Shown here piece by piece: positions 1 through 7,245 of a stretch of 64,000 bases of DNA (its first letter is position 1; each line of letters opens with the position of its first letter). The notes under the pieces were generated by a model that did not search any database, was not told the origin of the DNA, and was given only the letters and a program-made list of their open reading frames with translations. Position numbers and translations under genes: made by a program. Source of the DNA: Enterobacter wuhouensis (GTDB lineage Bacteria > Pseudomonadota > Gammaproteobacteria > Enterobacterales > Enterobacteriaceae); the NCBI RefSeq assembly GCF_004331265.1, contig NZ_SJOO01000004.1:434001-498000 (forward strand), read 5' to 3'.

Positions 1-994
1 CAAGCGTCAGGGTGCGCGGGTAATCCCCCCGCGTCCACACGTCGTCCCGATGGATCAGCGTGCCATCCGCCGTTACGGTAAAGTGCGCGATGCTGTTATG
101 CAAACGATTAGCCACATACAGCTGCTTGCCGTCGGCGCTTAACGCCAGCCCTGCGGCAAAACTGGTGCCTTTGTAACCTTCCGGCAGCGCGGAAACCGTT
201 TTGCCCTCTTGCAGCGTGCCGTTTGCCGTCACGGCATAATGGGTCAGCGTAGACGCCTCTTCGTTAATCAGCCACAGGCCATCCCCTTTTGGCGTAAAGA
301 CAAAATGGCGCGGCCCGGCGCCTTTTGAGGAAGCGCTGATAAACGGCGGATCGTTCGGGGTTAACTTCCCTGTTCGATCGTCAAAACGGTACTGGTAGAG
401 GCGATCCAGCCCCAGATCGGTAGAAAATACGTATTTCCCGCTCGGATCGGCGGCGATCATGTGCGCATGGGGGCCGTTGTGATCGCTGATGGCAAAGCTG
501 CCCTCCGCAGCCGCTTCTGGCTTCGCCGCGCCCGCTTCGCCTTGATCCTGATGAGTGTCCGTGGCCTCACCCAGGCTGCCGTCTGTGTTGACCGGCAAAA
601 CGGCAATCGATCCGCTGACGTAGTTCGCCACCAGCAGATGCTTGCCGTTCGGCGTCAGGGAAAGATACACCGGCCCGGCACCGCCGGACGCCACCTGATT
701 CAACTCGCTCAGCGCGCCGTTATCCCCCACCCGCAGCGCCTGCACCACGCCCTGCTCCACTTCGCTTGCCAGATACAGCGTTTTGCCGTCGTGAGAGGCG
801 GCCAGCTGCGCGGCGTTGGGCAATGTGCTCACCAGCGTTTTGTTGCCGAGCGCGCCGGTTTGCGGATCGACGGTAAAGCGGTACAGCCCTTCACCGTTGG
901 GGTTGTAGGTGCCGACCCAGGCGTACTGGGTTTGAGCGACGGCAGTGGTGGCAAGCAGAGAGAGTGAAGCGACGAGCAGGTTACGGGTGTGCAT
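1..994 (-). CDS. lactonase-family beta-propeller protein, exported (3' end outside window)
   Basis: The frame is open from an ATG at 994 to the left edge, so the C-terminus is missing (about 331 codons present). A good Shine-Dalgarno (AAGGAG) sits 6 nt before the start. The N-terminus MHTRNLLVASLSLLATTAVA is a Sec signal peptide with likely cleavage before QTQ. The rest has repeated blade-like units (YAWVGTYNPNGEG, LYLASEVEQG, HLLVANYVSGSIAV, YVFSTDLGLDRLYQY, LYVANRLHNS) typical of the 6-phosphogluconolactonase/YkgB-like seven-bladed lactonase family. An Ala/Glu-rich stretch near residues 150-165 is a loop insertion. The substrate is unknown. It is probably periplasmic, so not the cytoplasmic Pgl step. 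It lies in the same direction as the upstream catabolic operon but is separated from it by a palindromic repeat, so it may be a separate unit. Confidence 0.85.
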   Translation of the reverse strand, partial: MHTRNLLVASLSLLATTAVAQTQYAWVGTYNPNGEGLYRFTVDPQTGALGNKTLVSTLPNAAQLAASHDGKTLYLASEVEQGVVQALRVGDNGALSELNQVASGGAGPVYLSLTPNGKHLLVANYVSGSIAVLPVNTDGSLGEATDTHQDQGEAGAAKPEAAAEGSFAISDHNGPHAHMIAADPSGKYVFSTDLGLDRLYQYRFDDRTGKLTPNDPPFISASSKGAGPRHFVFTPKGDGLWLINEEASTLTHYAVTANGTLQEGKTVSALPEGYKGTSFAAGLALSADGKQLYVANRLHNSIAHFTVTADGTLIHRDDVWTRGDYPRTLTL

Positions 995-1025
995 GGCGGC
1001 TCCTTCGGGTGTGTGCGGTGTTTGC

Positions 1026-1107
1026 CCCCTCACCCTAACCCTCTCCCCAAAGGGGAGAGGGGACGATGACACCCTCTCCCCTTTGGGGAGAGGGCTGGGG
1101 TGAGGGG
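1026..1107. repeat. paired GC-rich palindromic repeat, probable terminator
   Basis: Two inverted copies of a CCCTCACCCTAACCCTCTCC-type unit face each other (1026-1062 and 1071-1107). Each contains its own CTCCCC/GGGGAG hairpin. The element lies between the aldolase gene and the lactonase gene. The same unit recurs near 9.7, 18.0 and 39.7 kb, always at gene ends. Confidence 0.8.
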
Positions 1108-1118
1108 TGTTGTTTTTG

Positions 1119-1859
1119 CTACTTAACCAGCTTCTTCGTCATCGCCAGCAGCGTACGCACGTCTTCCGGGCGCGTGTCGCCGCTGGCTTTGTCGATAATT
1201 GAGCTGTAGATATGCGGGATGATTTTGCTCACGCCCGCGTCGAGGGCGATCTGCAGGATCTCCTCGTAGTTTTCCAGATCGATACCTCCGGTTGGCTCCA
1301 GCCAGAAGTCGTGACGGGCGCAGGCTTCCGCCACCGCTTTGTACTCGTCACGGCACTTCAGGCCGCCCATCGGGAAGTATTTGATGGAGCTGCCGCCGAA
1401 ATCCTTCAGCAGGGCAATCGCGGTTTCAACCGGCACGATGCCGTCAGGCGCGTTGCTGCTCAGCGGGCCGGTGGAGATTTTGACCATCCCGACGGTGCCG
1501 GTCGGCGAGACCAGACCGTTAACCACCGATTCATTCTGCCCCAGCAGCGCGCGGCTGGTGGCTACGCCGGTGAACACCTGGTTGACGTGCTGCGGCTGGA
1601 CCTGACGGGAAATTTCACTCACCATCGCCGACTGGTTCGGATCGCCCGCGCCCAGCCCAACGGAGAGCGCGTTATCAATCAGCGCGGCATATTCACGCAT
1701 ATCGGCAACGGCGCTCGCCACGTCCGGGTAATTTTTGGAGAGCACGCCCACCAGCACGTGACCTTCCGCCGCCTCGTAAATGGCGCTGGCGTTGGCTTTC
1801 GATCCTGCCAGCACGTTCAGGCAGACGCGGTCACGGTAAAAATTGGGGGTCAGTTTCAT
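1119..1859 (-). CDS. KDGP aldolase family protein (DgaF-like)
   Basis: This is a 246-residue protein of the DgaF-type aldolase family. DgaF of Salmonella cleaves 2-keto-3-deoxygluconate 6-phosphate to pyruvate and glyceraldehyde 3-phosphate. The segment SSIKYFPMGGLKCRDEY (about residues 160-176) carries the likely Schiff-base lysine, and the EPTGGIDLENYEEI segment near residue 193 is typical of the barrel's phosphate-binding end. The start codon overlaps the stop region of the upstream DgaE-like gene by 4 nt, indicating translational coupling. It is the last gene of the operon. The assignment to this exact substrate is by family only, because the companion genes differ from the canonical dga PTS operon. 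Confidence 0.85.
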   Translation of the reverse strand: MKLTPNFYRDRVCLNVLAGSKANASAIYEAAEGHVLVGVLSKNYPDVASAVADMREYAALIDNALSVGLGAGDPNQSAMVSEISRQVQPQHVNQVFTGVATSRALLGQNESVVNGLVSPTGTVGMVKISTGPLSSNAPDGIVPVETAIALLKDFGGSSIKYFPMGGLKCRDEYKAVAEACARHDFWLEPTGGIDLENYEEILQIALDAGVSKIIPHIYSSIIDKASGDTRPEDVRTLLAMTKKLVK

Positions 1860-2974
1860 GCTTTTTTCTCCTGTCCTAATACTTCGCTAATGCGGCGGTA
1901 TACGATGTTCAGCTGGTCAGCATTCACGCTGCGCACGTCCGCTTCGATAATCCCTTCGTTGGCCTTGTAGCCACGGAAGTAAATGGCGTATTCGCCCTGC
2001 TTCAGCTTCGCCACCAGATCGCCGGTGCCGACGCCGGTTGTCGCTTCGTCAAACTTAATCTCGGTGCGCGCGATGTCGCGGCCGGCGCTGTCCCAGACCA
2101 CGCGCGCGGTGACGCCGTTCAGGGTGTTGAGCGCGTCGATAAACGGCGTCATCTTCGCCACCATCTCGGCCCCGCTCTCTTTGGTCGCCGTCAGGTAGTG
2201 TTCGATGGCGCAGGTCAGGCCAAGAATACCTTCTTTACCGACCTTCATCGCGCGACCAATGCCCGCCGTCTGGCGCTTCACCCACTCAACGTACTGGGTT
2301 TTGCCGATCACCAGCCCGCTGGTTGGCCCTTCGATCGCCTTCGCGCCGCTGTAGATCACCAGATCGGCGCCGGAGCGGTAGTAGGCGTGCAGATCTTCCT
2401 CCGCCGCCGCATCGACGATCAGCGGGAGATCGTGCTTGCGCGCCACCACCGCCGCCTGCTCGACGCTGAGCATGCTTTTCTGCACGCAGTGGTGCGATTT
2501 GATGTAGAGGATCGCCGCCGTGCGCGAAGTGATCGCCGCCGCCAGCTGATCGGCGGAGCATTCGTTGGCGTAGCCCGCTTCCACCAGCTTGCCGCCGCCC
2601 AGCGCGACCATGGTGCCCACCGGCGCGCCAAAGTTCACGTTGTGGCCTTTCGGCAGGACGATTTCGTTGTTCTCAATCGGGGTCACGTGCAGGTTTTCCA
2701 GCAGCCAGTCGCTGTCTTTCACCAGCACCGCCGCCACGGACTGGGCAATGCCCGCCGACGCGCAGGAGACGACCGTCGCGCCTTCCACGTCCAGCAGCTT
2801 CGCGATGTATTCCCCGGTTTTGTTGACCAGATCCTTCATCTCGAAATAGTGATTCATGCCGTCCATCGCCGCCTGCACCACTTCCGGGCGCGGGGTGGAG
2901 ACGCCCAGCGCCGTCATGCGGCCGGAGGTGTTGATCACCTGCTTTAAGTTGTACTTCTCATAAATCGAAGGCAT
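1856..2974 (-). CDS. DgaE-like PLP-dependent ammonia-lyase (SelA-related)
   Basis: This is a 372-residue PLP enzyme of the SelA-related group that includes DgaE, D-glucosaminate-6-phosphate ammonia-lyase. The N-terminus MPSIYEKYNLKQVINTSGRMTALG is characteristic of the group. The motif VIYSGAKAIEGPTSGLVIG near residue 230 holds the probable PLP Schiff-base lysine, and LIVDAAAEEDLHAYY supplies the cofactor-contacting aspartate. The expected reaction is loss of ammonia from an amino-sugar-acid phosphate to give the 2-keto-3-deoxy product used by the next enzyme. It overlaps the amidohydrolase gene by 17 nt at its start and the aldolase by 4 nt at its end. The enzyme class is well supported; the exact substrate is inferred. 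Confidence 0.85.
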   Translation of the reverse strand: MPSIYEKYNLKQVINTSGRMTALGVSTPRPEVVQAAMDGMNHYFEMKDLVNKTGEYIAKLLDVEGATVVSCASAGIAQSVAAVLVKDSDWLLENLHVTPIENNEIVLPKGHNVNFGAPVGTMVALGGGKLVEAGYANECSADQLAAAITSRTAAILYIKSHHCVQKSMLSVEQAAVVARKHDLPLIVDAAAEEDLHAYYRSGADLVIYSGAKAIEGPTSGLVIGKTQYVEWVKRQTAGIGRAMKVGKEGILGLTCAIEHYLTATKESGAEMVAKMTPFIDALNTLNGVTARVVWDSAGRDIARTEIKFDEATTGVGTGDLVAKLKQGEYAIYFRGYKANEGIIEADVRSVNADQLNIVYRRISEVLGQEKKA

Positions 2975-4091
2975 GTTCCGTGCTCCCTTGTTCGGTCATG
3001 TAGCCCTTGCCCGCGCGGATCGCGGCAAGCGGCACCAGAATGTGTTCAGCCTGCAGGCTGTCGTTTTCAGCATCCGTCAGCACCGTCGGCTGGCGTTTAA
3101 TCGTGAACAGCGTCAGGTCGGCGTCGAGGCCAGGCTGGATGCGGCCCTTGCGCGTCAGGCGCAGGCCGTCGGCGGCGTTGGCGGTCACGCAGTCAATCAC
3201 CTGCGGCAATGACATGCCGATGGCGAGAAACTTCGACATCACGCTTGCCAGCGAGCCGACCGGGCCGTTGATGCGGTTGCGACAGTAGATATCCGAGCTG
3301 ATGGTGTGCGGCAGAATGCCCATCGCGATGGCGCGTTTTGCCACCTCAAAGCTGAAGCTCGCCGTGCCGTGGCCGACGTCCAGGCGCACGCCGCGCTTCA
3401 GGGCAGAGGTGATGGAGGCGCGCAGCTCGCCGGATGGCGTCAGAATGCGGTTTGGCTTGCCGTTGTAGCAGTGGGTGATGATGTCGCCGGAGCTCAGCAG
3501 TTCGGCAATTTCGTCGAGGTTCGGCGGGTTGTTACCGATATGCACCATCAGCGGCAGGTCGCCGTTCTCTTTCTGAATGGCCTTGGCGCGCTCCAGCGGC
3601 GTTATGCCGTTTTCACCGACCACGCTGCTGCTCATGCGCGCCTTCAGGCCGACGATAAAATCGGGGTGGCGCTTCACCGCCTGCTGCACTGCGCTGGCGT
3701 CAACGTTCGCCATGTTGGCCAGCTCGTTCTGGGCAATAAGCCCCACGCGGGAGATGTTCAGCAGGGCAAAGACTTCGGTGGAGGCTCTGCGGGTGATGTC
3801 GTAGAAATCGTCCACGTCGTCGGCGCCGGTGCTGCCCGCGTCCACCACGGTGGTTACGCCGGTGGCAATGCCCACGCTGTCGGGTTCATCGTGGTAAATC
3901 GGGGAGTTCGGGTAGCAGTGAACGTGGGAATCAATCCAGCCTGCGCTGACGAACACGTCGCCGTTCAGCTCGACCGTTTTACGAGCGGGAGCATCAATCT
4001 CGCCCAGCGCCGCGATTTTCCCGTCCTGAATGGCGATATCGGTCAGGGTATCGTCGGCAAGGCGCGCACGGCGCAGGAGTAAATCAAACAT
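2958..4091 (-). CDS. amidohydrolase/deacetylase-family metallohydrolase
   Basis: This 377-residue protein is a member of the amidohydrolase superfamily. It shows the metal-binding HxH (WIDSHVHCY, near residue 55), a candidate bridging lysine (VGLKARMSSS, near 150), a histidine on strand 5 (MVHIGN), another in ITHCYNG, and a late aspartate (SSDIYCRN) on strand 8. The family is related to N-acyl deacetylases and dihydroorotases. A strong AGGAG lies just before the ATG. Upstream of the lyase and aldolase, it could remove an acyl or carbamoyl group from the imported compound so that the amino group can be eliminated. I recall the family being defined from an Enterococcus/Aeromonas cluster with these same neighbours; no substrate is known to me. 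Confidence 0.85.
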   Translation of the reverse strand: MFDLLLRRARLADDTLTDIAIQDGKIAALGEIDAPARKTVELNGDVFVSAGWIDSHVHCYPNSPIYHDEPDSVGIATGVTTVVDAGSTGADDVDDFYDITRRASTEVFALLNISRVGLIAQNELANMANVDASAVQQAVKRHPDFIVGLKARMSSSVVGENGITPLERAKAIQKENGDLPLMVHIGNNPPNLDEIAELLSSGDIITHCYNGKPNRILTPSGELRASITSALKRGVRLDVGHGTASFSFEVAKRAIAMGILPHTISSDIYCRNRINGPVGSLASVMSKFLAIGMSLPQVIDCVTANAADGLRLTRKGRIQPGLDADLTLFTIKRQPTVLTDAENDSLQAEHILVPLAAIRAGKGYMTEQGSTEHAFDL

Positions 4092-4133
4092 GAGGATCTC
4101 CTGATAAGGCGGGCGCCTGAGCGCCCGCGGGTA

Positions 4134-4775
4134 TTAAAGGGCGACCGGGAACAGCCAGCCCAACAGCATTGCACCGAGGATCGCACCGCCGGTAATCGGC
4201 TTCTGCCAGATGTAGAACAGCAGCGCGCCCAGCAGGGAACCGACGCCGATCGGGATGGAGGCGGTCATGGCGCTGAGGATAATCAACGGCCCGAGGAAGC
4301 GGCCGGAGGCGTTACCCGCGCCCATCATCACGTCTGCACCGTAGGTGGAGTTGCTCTGGTTGATGGTGAACTTACGCGCCAGGATGATGACGTAGCCAAT
4401 CGCCAGACCAATCACCAGGCCGGTGATCAGCGCGGCAATGAAGTTGGTCACCGGGAACATGATGCCCGCGCCCAGCAGCAGCGCCGGAACGCCGAGGCCC
4501 ACGCCGGTCTGGATGGCTCCGCCGATATCAAGAATACCGACCAGCGACCCTTCGATAATTCGGGCGAACAGGAAGCTCGCGCCGAACGCCGCGACCGCGC
4601 CGTAGACGCCGGTATCCATTCCCGCTTTCAGCATCGCCACGAAGGCCACTTCGTTAAACGCGCCGATGCCGTAGAGGTAGTACATGTGCGTCCCGGCGAA
4701 GACGCCGGAGGAGAGCAGGCCAACGAAGATCGGGAACGACCAGTCGGCATACCAAAAACCTTTATTCTGTTCCAT
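4134..4775 (-). CDS. DUF4310 family membrane protein
   Basis: This is a 213-residue hydrophobic protein with about six membrane segments rich in glycine and alanine, for example near residues 13-32, 53-75, 93-132 and 160-210. A conserved-looking polar segment (YGADVMMGAGNASGRFLGP) lies between segments. The start has a clear AGGAG. It is encoded 13 nt after the DUF4311 gene. In this operon it most likely forms a transport pair with the DUF4311 protein in the inner membrane. It resembles PTS IIC/IID partners in layout but not, as far as I can see, in motifs. No function is established. Confidence 0.85.
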   Translation of the reverse strand: MEQNKGFWYADWSFPIFVGLLSSGVFAGTHMYYLYGIGAFNEVAFVAMLKAGMDTGVYGAVAAFGASFLFARIIEGSLVGILDIGGAIQTGVGLGVPALLLGAGIMFPVTNFIAALITGLVIGLAIGYVIILARKFTINQSNSTYGADVMMGAGNASGRFLGPLIILSAMTASIPIGVGSLLGALLFYIWQKPITGGAILGAMLLGWLFPVAL

Positions 4776-4788
4776 TTAGAGGCTCCTG

Positions 4789-5565
4789 TTATTTACCGCT
4801 GAGCGAGTTGTGGATCATGTCGAGCCAGTTCGGCACCGTCAGATGGAAGGATTCGATCATCTTCATGTCGAAGCCGCGGAAGAAGCCGCTCAGCACGAAC
4901 AGGGCAACAATGGCCGCCATCATCACTTTGGTGACGTGGTTCCAGCCGCTCTCTTCTACGCCTTTACCGATCAGGATACCCAGCACCAGGCCCGGTACGG
5001 CGTTACCCATGATCAGCTGCGCTGCGCCGCCGAACACGGTGGCCCAGAAGCCGGATTTTTTACCCGCGTCGATGGCCGCCAGCCAGAAGATCACCGGCAT
5101 CACGGTGTTCACCAGCAGGTTTGCCGCAGGCACCAGCACCTTCACGGCGGTGACCTGAAGCGCTGCCGGCACGGAGGAGGCGGTCAGGTTCAGGAAGGTC
5201 ACGACGATCATGCCGATCACGCCGCAGGCAATCGCCATTTTGCGCGGGTCGTGCAGCGTTTCGCCGACATTACGGTTTTTGATCATCAGTGCAGCAGCAC
5301 CCCAGTTCGGGATGATGCGGTGGTCAACGTCCTGTGTGAAGGCACCTGCGGCCACGGAAGAGGCCCAGGCGTTAAAGAAGAAGCCTAACCCAAAGGAGAA
5401 GTGGGATGCCGGATCCCCTTCACAGGAGTTCAGCTCCCCCAACGTACGAAACGCGCCCATACCCTGAGTGGTAGGCGCATGAAACATGCGTGCAGCCCCG
5501 GCTCCCACACCGACGCCAACGAGGCCGCCAATGATGAGCGATTTTATTAATATAATTAAGAACAT
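4789..5565 (-). CDS. DUF4311 family membrane protein
   Basis: This is a 258-residue membrane protein. It has an N-terminal hydrophobic segment (MFLIILIKSLIIGGLVGVGVG), then a long soluble loop containing FRTLGELNSCEGDPASHFSFGLGF and FTQDVDHRIIPNWGAA, followed by several membrane segments from about residue 108 onward. The loop motifs with charged and cysteine residues are candidate substrate-contact elements. It is encoded between the DUF4312 and DUF4310 genes and is probably the larger half of an uncharacterised permease. No homology to classic PTS, ABC or MFS families is apparent by eye. Confidence 0.85.
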   Translation of the reverse strand: MFLIILIKSLIIGGLVGVGVGAGAARMFHAPTTQGMGAFRTLGELNSCEGDPASHFSFGLGFFFNAWASSVAAGAFTQDVDHRIIPNWGAAALMIKNRNVGETLHDPRKMAIACGVIGMIVVTFLNLTASSVPAALQVTAVKVLVPAANLLVNTVMPVIFWLAAIDAGKKSGFWATVFGGAAQLIMGNAVPGLVLGILIGKGVEESGWNHVTKVMMAAIVALFVLSGFFRGFDMKMIESFHLTVPNWLDMIHNSLSGK

Positions 5566-5587
5566 CAGTCTGCCCTTTTATGAATAA

Positions 5588-5887
5588 TCAGCGTTGCGTG
5601 ACGAAATCCACCTGGTCAAGATTGATGGCGGTCACGTTGACGGTCACATCCAGCTCCACGCTGTAGGTGCGTCTTTCCCGGCGCAGAAAGAAGAACAGAA
5701 ACGCTTCTTTACGCACCGCTTCTTGCGCCTGAACAACCTGCACATCCTGTGGCTCAATACGCAGTAAGATATGCGGTGAGGCTTTCATCACCGCGGCCTG
5801 AACGTGGTTGAGCGCGTCGGCAAAGGCGCGCGCTTTGGCGTCGCCTTTCCCCTTCACTCTCACCGTGGTTGTGAACTGTTCTTTCAT
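5588..5887 (-). CDS. DUF4312 family protein
   Basis: This is a 99-residue soluble protein, MKEQFTTTVRVKG onward. The ATG at 5887 is preferred over an upstream GTG at 5914 because the latter would overlap the SFCGS gene by 25 nt. It has alternating beta-like stretches (FTTTVRVKGKG, YSVELDVTVNVTAINLDQVDF) and a basic-aromatic centre (EAFLFFFLRRERRTY). The start is 2 nt from the SFCGS stop codon with a weak ribosome site, consistent with coupled translation. No function is known. As a small soluble partner of the two membrane proteins, it could be a regulatory or energy-coupling subunit. Confidence 0.8.
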   Translation of the reverse strand: MKEQFTTTVRVKGKGDAKARAFADALNHVQAAVMKASPHILLRIEPQDVQVVQAQEAVRKEAFLFFFLRRERRTYSVELDVTVNVTAINLDQVDFVTQR

Positions 5888-5889
5888 GC

Positions 5890-6252
5890 TTATGCGCCGT
5901 ATTTCTTCTGCCACGCCTGCACCAGACGCTCGCCCAGCTCTTCTTTATCCATAAAGCCAAAGCCCAGCACGTTGCAGCCTTCGTTGATGGCGGTTACGCC
6001 CTCTTCCACGGAACGCATCCCGTATTTGGCCTTGTAGCCATATTTGGTTTGGGCAGTGATGGCACCCGCGCCGCCGCTGCCGCAGAAGGAGATGCCGAAG
6101 GTGGCGTTTTCCGCTTTCATCATGTCGCCCAGCTTCATATCCGCGGCCATGCCCGGCACAACCACCGCGCGTCCACCTGCTTTTTCCACACCGGCAGCCA
6201 CTTTCTGACCTTTGCCCAAGCGATCGCCAATCACGACTGTAATCTGTTCCAT
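5890..6252 (-). CDS. glycine-rich SFCGS family protein
   Basis: This is a 120-residue soluble protein. The ATG at 6252 has AAGGAG 6 nt upstream, and the stop of the PRD gene lies within this ribosome site. The sequence begins with a Rossmann-like strand, MEQITVVIGDRLGKGQKVAAG. The family-naming motif GISFCGSGGAGAIT (about residues 54-67) has a single cysteine at the head of a glycine-rich loop, followed by KYGYKAKYGMRSVEEGVTAIN. A Cys-Gly-rich loop recalls the phosphocysteine loop of PTS IIB proteins (compare CGNGQGSS in UlaB in this window), but its position in the chain differs. Function unknown. Confidence 0.85.
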   Translation of the reverse strand: MEQITVVIGDRLGKGQKVAAGVEKAGGRAVVVPGMAADMKLGDMMKAENATFGISFCGSGGAGAITAQTKYGYKAKYGMRSVEEGVTAINEGCNVLGFGFMDKEELGERLVQAWQKKYGA

Positions 6253-6262
6253 GTGTTGCTCC

Positions 6263-6583
6263 TTAAAGGTTGTCTTTCGCGACTTCGAAGTGAACGGAGA
6301 GCAGCCAGGCTTCTTCATCAGGAAGGTTGCCGAACTGCGCTACCACTTCACGGGCAAGTTGCATTGAATCGGGTGAAATTTCGTCGAACAGCTCCGCTTC
6401 AACCTCCGGCAGCGGCTCGCCGGTCACGGACCGGTGCGCCATCGCACGAACGTGGGAGGTCAGCATCTGCTCCTGCACTGCATTAGGGATGATGTCGTGT
6501 CTGGCCAGCAGGGCATAAACCTGCTGCAGCATGGTGTTCGCGAGCTGCTCTGTTTGCTCCGCCTGTTCCCCAACGTCGTTCAT
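6263..6583 (-). CDS. small PRD-domain protein, first gene of the operon
   Basis: This is a 106-residue protein, MNDVGEQAEQTEQLANTMLQQVYALLARHD onward. The ATG at 6583 has an ACGGAG site; an in-frame GTG 18 nt earlier (6601) is less likely. It looks like a single PTS-regulation domain without a DNA- or RNA-binding domain. Conserved-type histidines are present (TSHVRAMAHR near residue 45 and LLSVHFEVAK near the C-terminus). In PRD proteins such histidines are phosphorylated by PTS components. As the first gene of the operon it probably senses PTS status or modulates the transport complex rather than binding nucleic acid itself. Confidence 0.8.
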   Translation of the reverse strand: MNDVGEQAEQTEQLANTMLQQVYALLARHDIIPNAVQEQMLTSHVRAMAHRSVTGEPLPEVEAELFDEISPDSMQLAREVVAQFGNLPDEEAWLLSVHFEVAKDNL

Positions 6584-6669
6584 TACCGCTCCGTTAATCA
6601 CTGGTCTTACCCCGTTAATGGCTCTGGAATAAAACTAACGTTGCAGGGGAATTGTTTGTAGCGAGTTGT

Positions 6670-6689
6670 TTTCCACTTCGAAGTGGAAA
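6670..6689. promoter_or_regulatory. perfect 20-bp palindrome upstream of the SFCGS/DUF4311 operon
   Basis: TTTCCACTTCGAAGTGGAAA is identical to its reverse complement and lies 87 bp upstream of the PRD start codon. Its size and position suggest an operator for an unidentified dimeric regulator. It could also form an RNA hairpin if transcribed. Confidence 0.5.
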
Positions 6690-6753
6690 GGCGAGCCGCA
6701 GCAGTGATCTGTGCCACATAAATACGGTGAATCTGGATAAATCGCTGTATTTA

Positions 6754-6769
6754 CGTGATGAATGTCACG
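6754..6769. promoter_or_regulatory. candidate CRP site
   Basis: CGTGA-N6-TCACG matches the core GTGA-N6-TCAC symmetry of CRP sites. It lies about 178 bp upstream of the PRD start and about 130 bp upstream of the hok leader, between the two divergent units. Catabolite activation of the minus-strand catabolic operon is the simpler reading. Confidence 0.5.
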
Positions 6770-6879
6770 CTATTAAACGGGCGTTAACAGGTAATCAGAG
6801 TCGAAAAGTTTCCGAGCAGGCTCGTAGAAATGTGACGTGGATAAGGTTTTCTTATGGGGATTCGCTAGAGTGGCTGCGG

Positions 6880-7017
6880 GTGCTTGAGACTGACCGTCTC
6901 ATGCATGGGACGGAAAGTGGAAAGCCCCAACCTGAATTTAAATCAGGGCGGGGCCGTAAACGACACGTCCAACCGTGGAGTTCGCTACCTCGCCCGCTTT
7001 ACAGCAAGGAGGCATCC
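6880..7017 (+). ncRNA. hok-type mRNA leader with probable sok target region
   Basis: The segment GCTTGAGACTGACCGTCTCATG (6891-6912) resembles the sok-antisense target of hok/gef loci, which has a GCTTGAG...CTCATG signature. It is followed by a GCCCC/GGGGC stem with an AT loop (about 6923-6955) and a strong AAGGAGG before the toxin. An overlapping frame at 6975-7169 (GTG start) covers most of the toxin gene in another frame, as mok does. The antisense RNA itself, on the minus strand, is inferred; its promoter was not identified. Confidence 0.55.
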
Positions 7018-7173
7018 ATGAAACGCCAAAATCCAGGCACTGGAGTTTTGATGATTATTGCTTTGACAATAATCATCTTAACGCTGGTGACGCGGAAAAC
7101 ACTGTGCGAGATCAGTTTTCGAAACGATTCTTTTGCAGTGACAGCGAGGATGGATTGTCGCTCCGGTAAGTAG
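7018..7173 (+). CDS. Hok/Gef family type I toxin
   Basis: This is a 51-residue peptide with the Hok plan: a short basic N-terminus (MKRQNPGTG), one membrane segment (VLMIIALTIIILTLV), then the diagnostic TRKTLCEISFRNDSFAV with the conserved cysteine, ending in the ESGK-like RSGK. Plasmid R1 Hok has TRKSLCEIRYRDG at this position. The start ATG has AAGGAGG at good spacing. Hok peptides depolarise the inner membrane when the sok antisense RNA decays. A longer in-frame start upstream exists but is not needed. It is convergent with cybC. A 10-bp GC-rich hairpin follows at 7187-7211. Confidence 0.9.
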   Translation: MKRQNPGTGVLMIIALTIIILTLVTRKTLCEISFRNDSFAVTARMDCRSGK

Positions 7174-7186
7174 GGAGCAAGCATGC

Positions 7187-7211
7187 GCGGGGGTACAGAG
7201 CGTGCCCCCGC
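7187..7211 (+). terminator. hairpin after hok
   Basis: GCGGGGGTAC pairs with GTGCCCCCGC around a 5-nt loop, one G-U pair included. It lies 13 nt after the toxin stop. No U-run follows, so it may instead be the 3' end fold of hok mRNA that sequesters the translation site. Confidence 0.5.
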
Positions 7212-7245
7212 ACACGGAGAAAGGACGTACAGCTCAGGCACCCAA

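Noticed and set aside
6690..6712. Sigma-54 promoter before the SFCGS operon
   Set aside because: A TGGCAC-like element on the minus strand has its GC element one base out of register, and another GG-N10-GC match is poor outside the four fixed bases.
6652..7017. Long in-frame N-terminal extension of the hok gene as a 173-residue protein
   Set aside because: The extension matches the structured leader of hok loci. The Hok peptide starts at the strong ribosome site just before 7018.
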